In this document: positions 12,111 to 24,238 of the stretch, one piece after another
Layout of the letters: the number at the start of each line of letters is the position of its first letter
Numbering within the stretch: the stretch's first letter is position 1
Source: Gnetum montanum
Lineage: Eukaryota > Streptophyta > Gnetopsida > Gnetales > Gnetaceae
Length of the DNA: 64,000 nt
Assembly: GCA_015680685.1 (NCBI GenBank)
Contig: MNCI01035189.1
Coordinates: forward strand, 123,788-187,787
Direction of reading: 5' to 3'
Notes under the pieces: model-generated
Database searches by the model: none
Seen by the model: only the letters and a program-made list of their open reading frames with translations
Told to the model about the DNA's origin: nothing
Made by a program: the position numbers and the translations under genes

Positions 12111-14127
12111 TAACACCTCTAATTAAGAACAAGAGTGCTTCATTTTTTAAATCTCCTCCTTTCAACTTAGTCATAGAGGAGATATTCATCTACCATAAAT
12201 CTTGAGAAGGATAAAGGATTTTTCTTATTTTTGTTTTAAAACATGCTTTATATGTTTCCCATTTTTTAATGTTTTATTGATTATTTATATATTTATTTTT
12301 TCTTTTTATTATTCTTGTATCATTTTATTATCATTTGTTTACTTGAAATCTCAAATTTTGTTCCATTGCTACTAAGAATTTTGAAAATTATTAAATGAAA
12401 CTATCAAAATTATGATTGATTAAAAAAGACTAATTTTATCCCTGGATTATTTTCTCTACTAATAGTCTATCAATTTTTTGATGATATCAAGTAGTGAGTT
12501 CACATCATCCACCCATTCCATTTGTTCCATGGGGAGTCTACATCATGGGACTATAAAGGTTCTTTCACAATGAAACTAAAAAGTAACATGTGATCTATTT
12601 ATTCAATGAACTTGGAAAGGATCAAGTGGTAATGTAAAAGGGTATGACCTCAAGGGGATTTATTGTGTTCTTTTAACTTTCTTCTTTCATATTGTTGACC
12701 ATAGAAGGATACATGTCTTTGCATGGTGTGGTTCTTATTTAAAAAAACAAACAATAAAAAGAATTCAAATCACATCCCTTAGAAAATTTCATGGGCTACA
12801 AGCATTGGTTATGGGGCTAGAAAGAAATGTTACCCATGCCTAAAGGCAGCCCTCTAACTAAGGTCCTGCCTACTTTCTTTTTTCTTTTCTTTTTCTCTTG
12901 AAGTGATGGTTATTCTTTGAGGTTCTCATAGGATCTTGATGGTAGAAGAGGAGGAATATATTGATGTAAGATTATTGTAATCGAAATGGACTTGGTTTGA
13001 CTTGGAATGGATTGGTATTAGACCATCTTAATCACATAATTTACCAAGCAGTTTGTGTAACCAGGATGTAGATTACCTATCCATTGTTCTCTATCTACCA
13101 TTCACTCACTCCATCTTTTATCACCTTATTACCTCATATCATGGTAAATTGATAGTTTTTTTTTTTTTGATTTGCATAAATCTTAAGACAATTCTTCATA
13201 TGGGAATGAAACTTAACATAAAACAACAATTTATCATCCTAGGTACCTACAGACTCCTTGTGATGAGGATATGCAAGGGCATATTTGGCATACACCTACT
13301 TTGGGAAGGACCCACTTGTATTTGATTTGGTTTATCTTAAGTTAAATTCCTTAATCATAGGCTAATTGCACCTACTTTGGGAAGGACCTACTTGTATTTT
13401 GACATCAAAATATTCTCCAAAAACTCATCCCATGCACTCTAATTGGTTCTATTTGGTGAGCCATACCTTCTTTCATGTTGTTGCTATGATTCTCTAGCTT
13501 TATAGCTTGCATTTGAATTTTATTTCAACCCCAAACTTGCCTAAAAGTCCTCAATTTTTAAGTGAAGAGTCTAGCTACAAATAGTTATGTTGACACATCC
13601 CCATTGACACAATCCCATTGATGCATCCCCATTGATACATAATAAAAATACTATATGTATGTATGGCACTTAGCTCAATTTTCACCATTTCTTCCAAGTG
13701 CCTAGGGGGTTTTTGTAGTTTTCAAAGCCCAAAGACTTCTAGAAGCCATAAATTTCAAACCACTTATTTGTATTCACTTATTTTTCGATCCACTAGCCAC
13801 TAGAGGTGTGCTCTATGTCATTGGGGTATTAAACACTAGGTTTTCATAGAAAGGTTTTTTGAAAATTTTCTAACTTACCTTGGATAAGATATTAAAATAA
13901 TATAAAAATTGATGATTGGAAGAGTTAATATCAACAATTAACCTTTGCTAAGTCATGAATAAAATAATAATAAACTAATATCATATGTTTGCGATCACTA
14001 AGTAAGAACTTAATGTTACAAACTCAACTCTTGAATATTAACTTAACTTGATTAAACAAGGAAATGTATCTAAGTTAAATATTATTATATCCAAACAACT
14101 GATCTAGGGTTATGTTTATGATCATAT
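12111..14127 (+). mobile_element. Copy B spacer between integrase and accessory ORF
   Basis: Non-coding, A+T-rich. The part from 12500 is collinear with the spacers of copies A and C. Blocks include TGCATGGTGTGGTT near 12723, GGGCTACAAGCATTGG near 12792 and TGTTACCCATGCCTAAAGG near 12827. The segment common to all three starts near 13272. At 13293-13324 and 13369-13400 a 32-bp word (CACCTACTTTGGGAAGGACC...) is present twice, 76 bp apart; copies A and C have it once. CATTGATG/CATCCCCATTG words cluster at 13590-13640. Confidence 0.55.
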
Positions 14128-17100
14128 ATGGTGCCAAAAAGAGGACTACAAGTAGGAGAACCATTCCAACCAAGAGAGAAGAAACCATGGGGAGGAAGGG
14201 GGCAACAACAATAATAGCAACCATAACAACCCTAATAATAGCATGCTAAGGGAACCCATGCTACTAGGCCCATATGCAAAGAGCTTGAGGTGTTATTTAT
14301 CCACCAGATTCCTATTGCAGAAATAGGATAGCATAGGTAGGATGAGGTACTGAGGCCACATCCTAACCTTGAGGTCACACCTTTTTGGAAGCTAAATTTT
14401 AGACCATTTTTGTAGCTAGCACTAGAAGAGGTTTGAATATAGTTGCAAGGGTCTTTTTTATGGTCCATCCTCTTAGCTAGTGGAAAATGGTACATGGAGA
14501 GAGGCCTACCTCTTCTAGAATAACTAACAAAGAGATGTGATTGTAAAGATCAAAGATATCACCATCTCCTACTCAGTTGAGGTAATAATAGAGGCCCTTG
14601 GAATTTTAAACGCTAGGACAAAGTTGGTAGAGATATCAATGTAGGTAGACCTAGAAGTAAAGAAAGAATGGGTCAAGTAGTGCTATGAAGTGGATTGTAA
14701 GAAGTACGGTGATCTAACCAAGGTAGAGATAGCCTAATTTAAGATTTCAGTGTATCATCTTAATCTAATGGTAAGGCCAAACAAGTTGACTACCTTCTTT
14801 TCCAAGGCATGTACAACCCTAAGTAGGAAATTCCTAGTCAACCTATCCTAGCTTATCTTGCTTAAAATGGAAAAAATTTTCAAGGAGAACAAGAAGGATA
14901 GAAAGACATTTCTCTTTCCATGTCTAGTGCATTGATTTATTATTTATGTCTCTTTTTTACTACTAAACATTTAGCACCATATAAGATAGAAAGCCTATTG
15001 CTATCTTGTAAAATTTTGAATTCAATTTCATTAGTATTCTTTTATCACATAGAATACTACTAGCCTATCTTTTTTTTTACCATATTGTCTCAATTCTATT
15101 TGTTATATTTTTATCATTTTTACTATAATAACTCATCAATGAGACATGATATGGTTTAATAGTGGGTTGCCAATTTGACACATAATTAATAAAGTAGTTC
15201 TTGAGGATTTGTAAGATTGTGGTGATTATTTTAATGTAGATTGTACGTGATCTAGGTTGCTTCACCTAGAGTAGTGGATGCCAAGATATCCAATAGGCAT
15301 AGTAATGAAGGAACTCCTAAATGTCTTCAAGTTTCTAATAGCAGCAAATGTAGCAACACGATAGCCTCAACCTCGAGTAGCAATGGGACATGATTAAGGA
15401 TCCCACTATTCTAATGACATGGTCCATCAAGCTCCTACCATATCATAATAGGAGATGATGAAAGATAAGTCTGCTACCAATATTTAAGAAGAGAAGCAAT
15501 CACCACCACCACCACCACCTACAACATTGGAGACAATACCTAAAATGCTAGAAGTTGTCGAGTACCTAAGGAAACTTAGAGAGAAATACCTATAATAATA
15601 GTAAGCCTTTAGAGGTGGTGGAGAACCTTTAGTGTACCATCCAGTTATGAGCCATCTAAATGAGATCATAAGAGCCATAAGCTAGCTAGACAATGAGACT
15701 ACACCACTATTCTTATCGTATAGTAACCAGGCACTTATTCACTCCAATCATGGTATAAAAGAAGTCATTGTGATCATACTAGGAGAAGCATTTTTAGAAA
15801 TCTTTGGGAATGTAGTAGCATTATTTGTAATGCTAGAGGAGGGTAAGGAAGCAATAGTCTTGGTTATGTGACATAAGTGTTAAGAGATAGCAAAAAAGGT
15901 GATGGCAGATTGGGTTGGATAATCTCTAGGTACTCCTACTTCATCTATCCTTGAAATAGCTACCATGATAGATGTGCAAGCATCAACAGGAGTAGGAAGT
16001 AGAATAATGAGTGATGTCCAACACGAAGAAGTGTTGGAATAACTTGTGGGAGTTAGGTAATTAATTCCATAGATCTTTGATCTTCTAGAAGACATATCAA
16101 CCACTTAGTGATAACTATTAGAGACAAAGGATAAGCTTCTAATTACAAGTGCATAACTCAAGGAGGCTACCACTAGCAATCAATGGTTGGTTACTAAGGG
16201 TGTAGAACTTAGAGCCTATTTTTTTGATCCTACCATTCTTAGGCCAGAAATCACTAGGGATGAAGATTTTGAACAACTTCAACAAAAATGTCAAGAGGTT
16301 GGGAATGCCTAAGAAATAGTGATCTTTAAGGCATCACTATCAGAAGCAATCGTAAGTAACACTAACTATGACATCTCTTAGGCTTGTAAGTAGAATTTGG
16401 TGCCAACTCTCTATAATCATTACCTACAAAATGTTGAGCAATAGAAGGATTAACTAGTTAAATATATTTTCTAGTAGGAAAAGTTGCTTGCCATGGTGAA
16501 CTTCGATTTGAGAAGGTTGGCTATCAAAAATAGAAATTTCTTAATGAAGGAGGTTCATGCCCTTCACTAGAAGATTGCAACAAAGGTTGTTGCCTAGAGA
16601 AATGAGGACCTAATATTTGAAAATTTTAAAAATCATTACAAGAACTAGGTTAGAATTCTTAAGGAAATTAATGAGCAAGAAATCAAGTTGACAAAGGTAA
16701 AGGTAAGAGAGGTCCTCCAGAAACTCCAACAAAGAGGTGATGTGTGATAACCCATCTTTGATCACCTTAATGTCACAATTAAGTAGAGATACACCTAAAG
16801 GAGTTGAAAATTAAGGAGATGAAGGAATATATGGAACTAGCTAACCTCTAATATGCCAACTTGATAATGTTGATAGTAGGGAGGTTTAGAATAAAATTAG
16901 AAAAACTAGTGGCCAGCTCCTAACTCCTCTATGAGGTGGAGTTAAAGCTTCATAAAGAGACAAAACAAAAGTTGAAAGTAGATAACAAGAAGCTTGAAGT
17001 TCTTAGAAGCAAATTCATGGATCAACGATCTATTACTGAGAACTTGACTAAAAGAATAAATGACCATCAAGAGCTATAGAATCTTATCAGAACATTTGAT

Positions 17101-17373
17101 ATTGAATGTAAAAAATTCAATATCTAGTTCATCAACATGAAGGAGATGTTTCCTTCATTGTCATGCCTATGGAATATTCTATCACCAACTCATATAGGTG
17201 AAGTTTCTTGGACCATTTATGATCCATGGAGTAGAGAGGAGATAATAAAGGAATTTCTAAATGCCTTGAAATTCTTAGCAGCAACAATAGGATAGCCTTA
17301 ATCACCAACAAGTCCAAGACATGATGAAAGATCCTTTACACCATAGGAGCCTCCACCTCCAAGCATAGTATGA
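14128..17373 (+). pseudogene. Accessory coiled-coil ORF of copy B, decayed
   Basis: Starts at ATG 14128 (MVPKRGLQVGEP), runs into a Q-rich stretch, a globular region with LLASGKWYMERGLPLL, and a long region rich in charged and Leu residues. Between 16480 and 17100 it reads as a coiled coil (for example VELKLHKETKQKLKVDNKKL). The block MKEMFPSL...SWTIYDPWSREEIIKEFLNA and the tail EPPPPSIV with TGA at 17371-17373 match copies A and C. Stops are frequent and the frame changes at least twice, near 16760 by a short extra segment. It lies downstream of integrase and upstream of the polypurine tract and LTR of the same strand, so it is in env position. No transmembrane segment or signal peptide is obvious. 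Role unknown. Confidence 0.65.
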
Positions 17374-17585
17374 AGAGTTCATTTCACCTACCATCATTCG
17401 GCTAAGCACTTATCAATTTTTTGTAATAATAAGTTTGAAATTATTTTTATAAATGGTATAATCCTTTTTATAAATGCAACACTTAGAGTTATCTTTAGTT
17501 AGTCCTATACCTTCCATAATTTTATAATCAACTCCATCCTAATTTTGTAACTCGAGGATGAATTTCTTTGTTTTTCATGGAGGTA

Positions 17586-18473
17586 TGACAAAGCACCATG
17601 TGTTAGGTAGCTACATCAACACATCCCCATCAATGAAACCTCATTGAGGCATGCTCATCAATGCATACTAGATGCATTAGTGCATATGCATCAATGTCTT
17701 GCTACTTGAAATCTATAAATACATGTATACCATTAGCGTTGGGCCTCATAGTTCTAGTAGTGTAGCAAAGCTCTTGCAATTTCTCTTCATAGGACTTAGT
17801 AAAATTTCCCTGGGAGTGCCCATAGCATCGATTGAATTAATTGTAAAAACTTTTATTTGAGTGTAATGTGCATATGGATGCTTATGCATAAATAGCAATA
17901 AAATTGAGATTGATTCCTTCCATTGCAGTACCTGGATTAGAATTTAATTTACCTTATAGTAGTTTGCTTTTCATGCATTTTAGTTTCAAGTACTTAGGAA
18001 ATTAATATTTTATTCTATCAAAAAGTGACTATGACCACTTCAAGCATAATATCTTAATGCTTGGTAATCCTAGTAGTGGATACATGGTATGCCCAATAGT
18101 AAACACTTGGTAACCCAATAGTATTAATATACATTTAGGATGTGTATGGAAAGTGGAAATGGATGCTTTAATTTTAGGATAGATTGTTTAATTAATTATT
18201 TAATTTAAATATTAAAGCTTACTTTATTTAATTATTTTGTATACATAAAAAATAGTCAAAATTATAAAAATGAATATCTTACGCTTGAATCACATTTAAC
18301 TATACTAATGGATTAACACAAGTGTTGATTGGAAAAATAACAATTAGTAAACTATGCCTCTTACCATATAAGGATATAGGCCACTTAGGTAAATAGAATC
18401 CATGAAATTTGACATGATCACATGTACACACTAGTAAATCATATGGCTAAGTGTAGGGAACACCCACTACTCA
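17586..18473 (+). mobile_element. 3' LTR of copy B
   Basis: Begins TGACAAAGCACC right after the purine tract CATGGAGGTA and ends CCACTACTCA, matching the ends of the copy A and C LTRs. A TATAAATA box at 17714-17721 is preceded by a cluster of CATCAATG/GCATTAGTGC words. Interior blocks shared with A and C include GGTAATCC, CCCAATAGTA and AGGATGTGTATGG. A short proposed leftover of the upstream gene end, CTCGAGGATGAATTTC, sits at 17551-17566. Confidence 0.7.
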
Positions 18474-18481
18474 TCACTTGT

Positions 18482-18665
18482 CATACATGTGATACCAACA
18501 CATATAATTAACCTACATGGTAGCTAGCATATCTGCACTTAGCATGACATGTATATCAATTTTCATGACTAAGCATACAAGCAATACCAACACATACACT
18601 CAAATCGTATGATAGCTAGCATATTCACATTCAATGTAGCATGTATATAAATTGCCATGAGTACA
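18482..18665. repeat. 92-bp tandem dimer
   Basis: Unit 1 (18482-18573) and unit 2 (18574-18665) share CATACA, AATACCAACACATA, ATGATAGCTAGCATAT (one unit has TGGTAGCTAGCATAT), and CATGTATAT with AATT. They differ by scattered substitutions, so the duplication is old. It sits between the LTR of copy B and the LTR of copia element F. Confidence 0.6.
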
Positions 18666-18669
18666 CACA

Positions 18670-19991
18670 GATGAATTTTTGAAGGTCTTTTATTACTCTT
18701 TATTTATTCCAATCAATGCTAGTACTTTTTCCTAGAATTCATATTAGCTATAGGAACCATCACACCTACACTCTCTTGATCAAATGGTAATTTGGAATGA
18801 CAAAATATGCTTTATGTATCAAAATTATTACTTGTAATGTCAATTAACTTAGTAATAGTTTCACCAACCTAAATAAAGAAGAAGTTTAAAAATAGTAAAA
18901 AGGAACACTTCCAAGGCCAACCTAAGAAAGTTAAGGTTAACCTATTAATCCCTAAGGTTGATCAACCCCTTCTAAGATTGAATGACTCAAGAGTGAAGAA
19001 GGGTCAATAGATAAGAAAAACACTCTTCTTAGATTAATTGATTTTCATAGAAGTTAACATACATGAGATAAGTAGCTAATGTCAGATGTTTAGATCTAGA
19101 TAACCAAGTTCAAGAAGGATGACATAGTTGAGAGTTCTTGTTTTTGTAGATTTTAGTGTAAGGTTGACTAACTTAAGCATAGGTTGACCTATCAATCATT
19201 TAGGTTGATCGACCTTGGATAAGATCTATCTATCAAGGGAATAATAAAAAAAATTAAAAGCCAAAAGGCCAAAAGTCCATAAAATTTTATGACACAAACA
19301 AAGCATTGAGTTTCAAGCTTTTTCATTTGTATTTGAGGGTGAAACATCTCTCCATGAACATCATAGCTTGTTTGAACATTTGTGTCTAGGTGAAGATGAA
19401 TCATTAGATGAAGATTAATATTTTAGTAGTAGCAAGTAAGATTGAAGTGAGAATTTTGAGAAAATTTGAAAGTATAAGAAAGAGAGCTAAACTAAAACAT
19501 TCCATTATATCATTCTATCATTATACCTTAATCTCTATATATTTTGCATGCTTATACTTGAATATGATGTAATCTGATCTATTATCAGATCACTAAGCAT
19601 CATTTTAAAATTTTATTTAATATTAGAGTTTAGGTGAAATAATTTCTTATCTAAAAATTCCATTTGTACAAAAGGGAGACTAGAAACTCTTAAAGCTAGT
19701 GTTGTTGTTCAAGGAGTTGAAGAAGTTGGAAGGAAACCTAGTGAGAGGAGGTTTAGATACCTCTATAGAGTGGGCTAGGCTCAAGATAAACCATTATAAA
19801 TCTTGATGTGTATTATCCATTTTTTTTCATTTTCATTATATTTTTCCCATAGATTAGATGCACTTTGATTTTATTTAAACTTTTTACAAAGTACATAATT
19901 GTTGATGGAATTTTGGTTAGAATGCATTAAGTTTTTATGAGACACCCTATTTACCTCTTCCCCTTCCCTCTAAGCTATGATATTTGATCCA
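18670..19991 (+). mobile_element. 5' LTR of copia element F
   Basis: The right edge is well placed: the sequence ends in CA at 19991, four bases before a primer-binding site. The left edge is not known and is put near 18670-18840 on TG-start candidates only. The LTR carries repeated GGTTGATC/GGTTAACC words at 18930-18960 and 19150-19215. No second LTR of this element was found in the window. Confidence 0.5.
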
Positions 19992-19995
19992 TAAT

Positions 19996-20007
19996 TGGTA
20001 TTAGAGC
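19996..20007 (+). promoter_or_regulatory. Primer-binding site of copia element F (initiator tRNA-Met type)
   Basis: TGGTATTAGAGC differs by one C to T change from TGGTATCAGAGC, the complement of the 3' end of plant initiator tRNA-Met used by most Ty1/copia elements. It follows the LTR end after a four-base spacer. Confidence 0.75.
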
Positions 20008-20009
20008 TT

Positions 20010-21690
20010 GGTATTTGAATTATTAGACTAATTTTCATCAAGAATTTATGCTTGTTTTATCATATGTACTAGAGGTGCAAAATGACTCTCAAGTAATCGT
20101 TAAACATCGAATCCAAGAAATTACAAATTATAAGAGTGATCTTAAAAAATTCATTAAAGGGAAAAAAATCTTAAATAAAATGATGGAAAAATCTAAGCAA
20201 GTTGGAGATAAGTGAAAGCTTGAATACAAGCCCACCTAGTTCACATGGAGAAGGCAAGATAAGTGGAACTATGTACCAAGGTATGAATTTTTGTTTTGAA
20301 ACTCATATACTCAATGTTATTATTATTACAATTATGGTCATATTCAATATTATTTCCATTATAGATCCTACTATACCTATGGTAATATGATATTTTCAAG
20401 AACTAACCAAGATAAGTATAAGAATAATGAGCAAAAAGCTCAAAGTAAGAAAGATGTGGGATCCAAAGAACATGATACATAAGGCATACATGACCAAGTT
20501 GAAACCTCAAAGAGAAACCACCTACCTTTGGTATCTTGACTAGAGATAGGTTAAGATTTACCTCTCTTTAAAGCTATTATGATGGAAGTATTATCTTTGA
20601 AGATAACAACAAGGCATACATCAAAGAAGAAGTTATGGTTAGAGGTAAGAATTCTTCTAGAATTGATAATATGCTATATGTTATGAGATAAGAGCATATT
20701 TTATCAAATGTTAGTTAGCTTTATGATGATGGCAAGTGTATATTAGTTTAGGCTAATCATTTCATTATCAAATATTCTAAAATTTATGACTGATTGTTAT
20801 GGAACACAAATCAAGCAACATCTATATCATTGATAACTATGATTTAAGGAAGTATAATTTGCAGTGTTTAATGAGAAAATCATAGACCAATTGGTCGTAA
20901 CATAGGAGGCTAAGATATTTTAACTTTAAGAATCTTAGGAATCTTCTAAAAATCAAATTGTTGAAGAACTACATAACATCCAATTTAAGAAGGATAAGGT
21001 ATATGAAATGTGTCAAAAAGGTAAATAAAAATCCATATCTTTAAAAAGAAAAAAATGATATTACTACTAAAAATTATTTTAAATTATTCCATTCGGATTT
21101 ATTAGAATCTACTAGAGCTTGTAACATAAATGGTAGAAGATATTTTTTTGTTATTGTTGATGATTACTTAAGGTTCACTTATGTACTTCTACTTACCCAT
21201 AAGGATGAAGTAGTTTATCACAACAAGAAACTTTGTGATAGGTTAAAAAGAGAAAAGGACTATCTAGTTAAGAGGATTAGAAGTGACCATGGAAGATAAT
21301 TTGACAACCATTTTTAAAAAAATATTATGACAATAAAAGCATTGAGCCCTAATTCTCAACTTCAAGAAAATCCTAGCAAAATAAAGTAGTTAAATGAAAG
21401 AATTAGGTGTTATAAGAGATGGTTAGAACCTTTCTTTATGAAAAAAAATTACTAAAGTCTTTTTTGGATGAAGCTATTATTACAACTTGTTATATGTAAA
21501 ATAGAATTCTTATTAGGCCTAAGACTACTAAAACTCCATTCAATAGTAAGAAGTCCATGGTGATTTATTTTAAAGTTTTTGGTTGTAAATGTTTTATTTT
21601 GAAAAATAAGGAAAGGTTAGGAAAGTTTGATAATAAAGTTATTGAAAAAAAATTTCTTGGATACTCATTCCTTAACATGATAGAGTTGAT
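20010..21690 (+). pseudogene. Copia element F gag and integrase remnant
   Basis: A short gag trace (LKKFIKGKKILNKMMEKSK) is followed after a large loss by the pre-integrase segment NIQFKKDKVYEMCQKGK. The integrase core then reads SDLLESTRAC, YFFVIVDDYLRF, THKDEVVYHN and IRSDHG. The segment FGCKCFILKNKERLGKF and a K-FLGYS trace mark the integrase C-terminal region. Stops and frame changes are frequent, and the usual GNGVVERKNR-like motif is degenerate. The core Asp of IRSDHG is retained. Confidence 0.68.
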
Positions 21691-21699
21691 AATAAACAC

Positions 21700-23370
21700 A
21701 CACAAATCATGAAGAAGGCAGTTAATGTTGTATTTCATGAAATAAATCCTAGCCTAATACAACAAGTTCAAGATGATAAGGAAGAAGAATTACCATCACA
21801 ACTTTCTTCTGGCCTTGAGAAGAGCCCAAAGAAGGATGATCAATATGTTTTCTCCATGTCTAAAACTCCATCAACTCATTGGAGGTATGCTAAGAACCAT
21901 CCTCTAAATCAAATTATTAAAAGTATTCAAGATAGAGTGAGAACTATAAAAGGACTATAAGGATTTTGTGATTTTGCATGCTTGCTATCATTAATTAAGC
22001 CTAATAACATTAAAGAAGCTCTAAACAATGAATCATGGATCCAAGATATGAATAAAGAGCTCAATCAATTTGTTAGAAATAATGTTTGGGAACTTTTCTC
22101 TTGGTGTAGAGTTACTGGAATAAAGTGGATCTTTAGGAACAAGATAAATGAATATGGAGTGGTTAATAGAAATAAGACAAGATTAATTTCAAAGGGATAA
22201 AATCAACAAAAGTTAATTGAATAAGAGAAAACCTTTACACTGGTTGTATGATTATAACTCACTAGAATTATACTTGTCTTTACTACCCATAAAAACATCA
22301 TGCACATCCAAATGGAGATAAAGAGTGCTTTTCTCAATGGACTTATTTAAGAAGAATTTTATGTTGAGTGACCACTAGGCTTAAGGATCCATACAAAAAA
22401 GTGCATGTGTTTAGATTAAAAAAGGCTTTATATGAATTGAAACAAGCCCCTAGGACTTGGTATGAAACGCTATCATAATACTTAATGCAAAATAGATTTG
22501 TAAAAGGTTCTTCTAATCCTATTATTTTTATTTTAAATCATGATAGAAGAATTTTAATAGTTCAAATCTATGTTAACGATATTATTTTTGGTGCTACTAA
22601 CCTTCATTATGTAAGAAATTTAATGAAATCATTAAGGTTAAATTTGAAATGAGACACATGGATGAGTTAACCTTCTTCTTGGGACTTTAAATTGTTCAAG
22701 GAGAGAATGGTATTTTCATTTCCCAAGAAAAATATGCTAAGAAGATTCTTAATAAGTACTGTATGGAAAGTGATAAAAAAAATTTCATTTTCATGAGTCG
22801 TCAGGCAAAATTATGCAAGGATGAGTAAGGTAAGAATATTGATGGAAAGCTATATAGAGGTATAATTGGAAGTTAATTTTATCTCATTGAAAGTAGACTT
22901 GATAGTACCCTAAGTATTGGAATATGTGCTATGCATCAATCCAAACCTAAAGAATCCCATTACATAGCTATTAAAAAATATTTTATACTATTTGAAGGGT
23001 ACTACACATGATAATTATTATTTCAAAGATACATGCTTTGATCCTTTTGGATATTTAGATGTAGATTGGATTAAAATGGTTGATGATAGAAAAAGTACAA
23101 CCAGAAATTACTTATTTGTAGGTTAATTTATAGTATCTTGGATGACCAAGAAGCAAACCTCTACATTCAATTTAATAGCTAAAGTAGAATATATAGTGAC
23201 TATAAATTGTTGTGTTCAACTTATTGTACTTTGGCGTTTTTTGCATAAGTTAGAGTCCCAAGTACATTCTATGGATTTTCAAATTAAAGCCATGTTTATT
23301 AGTTTAGATTTGATGTTCTACATCATCTATAATGTAGTTTCTAGATCTCCACATTTAGCTTGCAAGAAGT
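21700..23370 (+). pseudogene. Copia element F reverse transcriptase and RNase H remnant, SIRE-like
   Basis: A spacer protein (21709-21960) ending near WRYAKNHPLNQIIKSI leads into RT: KEALNNESWIQDMNKELNQF, KWIFRNKINEYGVVNRNK, IKSAFLNG, then a KALY-ELKQAPRTWYE-like stretch and QIYVNDIIFGATN. The catalytic YVDD is YVND. RNase H shows DPFGYLDVDWI, DDRKSTT and IVSWMTKKQTSTFN, then stops abruptly near 23370 where the LTR of element E begins. NKINE-GVV-RNK and YVDDIIFGATN are typical of the SIRE/Maximus lineage; that assignment is inference. Confidence 0.72.
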
Positions 23371-24222
23371 GATGCTTCACATGATGTGAACATCAAATAG
23401 GCCAATATACCATCTCTTCAATCATGAGGTCTTTTCTTGAGATTTTAACCTATTTCATGGTGTTTTGGCCTCATTTTGATCAATTTAGAGGGGTTCATGA
23501 TCTATGAGGACTTGTTTGAAGGCATCCAGAGGGTTTAGACCTCAAAAAAAGCATCTTTGTGCTTGGCCCTTGCAGGAGAGACATATCCCTAGCATGCAAG
23601 ACATCTCCCTAGCAGCAAGATGTCTCCTCCTAGATATCTCTTGCAAGATGTCTCCTCCAACTTCAAGACATCTCCTCTAAGATTTAGCTATTTTTGAAAA
23701 TATTTCTTTTTCTTCTCAAAGACATCTCATACGAATTCCAATGGACTTTAAATTGAATCCTAATTTGGAGGAAAGATGAAGGGTTACTTGAAAAGCTATA
23801 AAAAGGAATCAAAGGCCCAAGTTTGGGTAGGATAATTAGGATAATCAAGCTAAAAATAAGAGTGAATGTTCATCTCAAGGAAGGAGACTAGAGAGTCTCA
23901 ATACAGTAGCTTTGGAGAGAGAGAGAGAGAGAGATCTTCTTGAACATTCTATTCTTATTGTAGCCATCTTGGGCAATTGTATGTAAGAGAGTGATGAGAG
24001 CCATTATTTTTTGGCTTATTTCTTGTGTGAGAAAAGTGTGATTGGGAGGATCTTGACTATTGTCTATCCTTGGGATGTTTTCTTTGACTATTATATAAAT
24101 CTTCATGTTTTCAAGCAAGAATAAAGAGTTGTGTTTCTTTTCTTGTTTTTCATTGTATGTTCTTATGAGAATTTTATAGGATTTGGCTTCAATTTGGAAA
24201 TGTTGGAACTTGGTCCTTACCA
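23370..24222 (+). mobile_element. LTR of element E
   Basis: Ends in CA at 24222, three bases before a perfect primer-binding site, so it is a 5' LTR. The left edge at TGATGCTTCACATG (23370) is where the copia RNase H frame breaks off, suggesting E inserted into F. It contains a cluster of AGACATCT/AGATGTCT words (23570-23725), a TATA box CTATAAAAA at 23796-23804, a GA microsatellite at 23916-23934 and an AATAAA at 24120-24125. Confidence 0.62.
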
Positions 24223-24225
24223 AAT

Positions 24226-24238
24226 TGGTATCAGAGCC
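24226..24238 (+). promoter_or_regulatory. Primer-binding site of element E
   Basis: TGGTATCAGAGCC is a perfect match to the complement of the initiator tRNA-Met 3' end. It is the best preserved primer site in the window. Confidence 0.85.
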
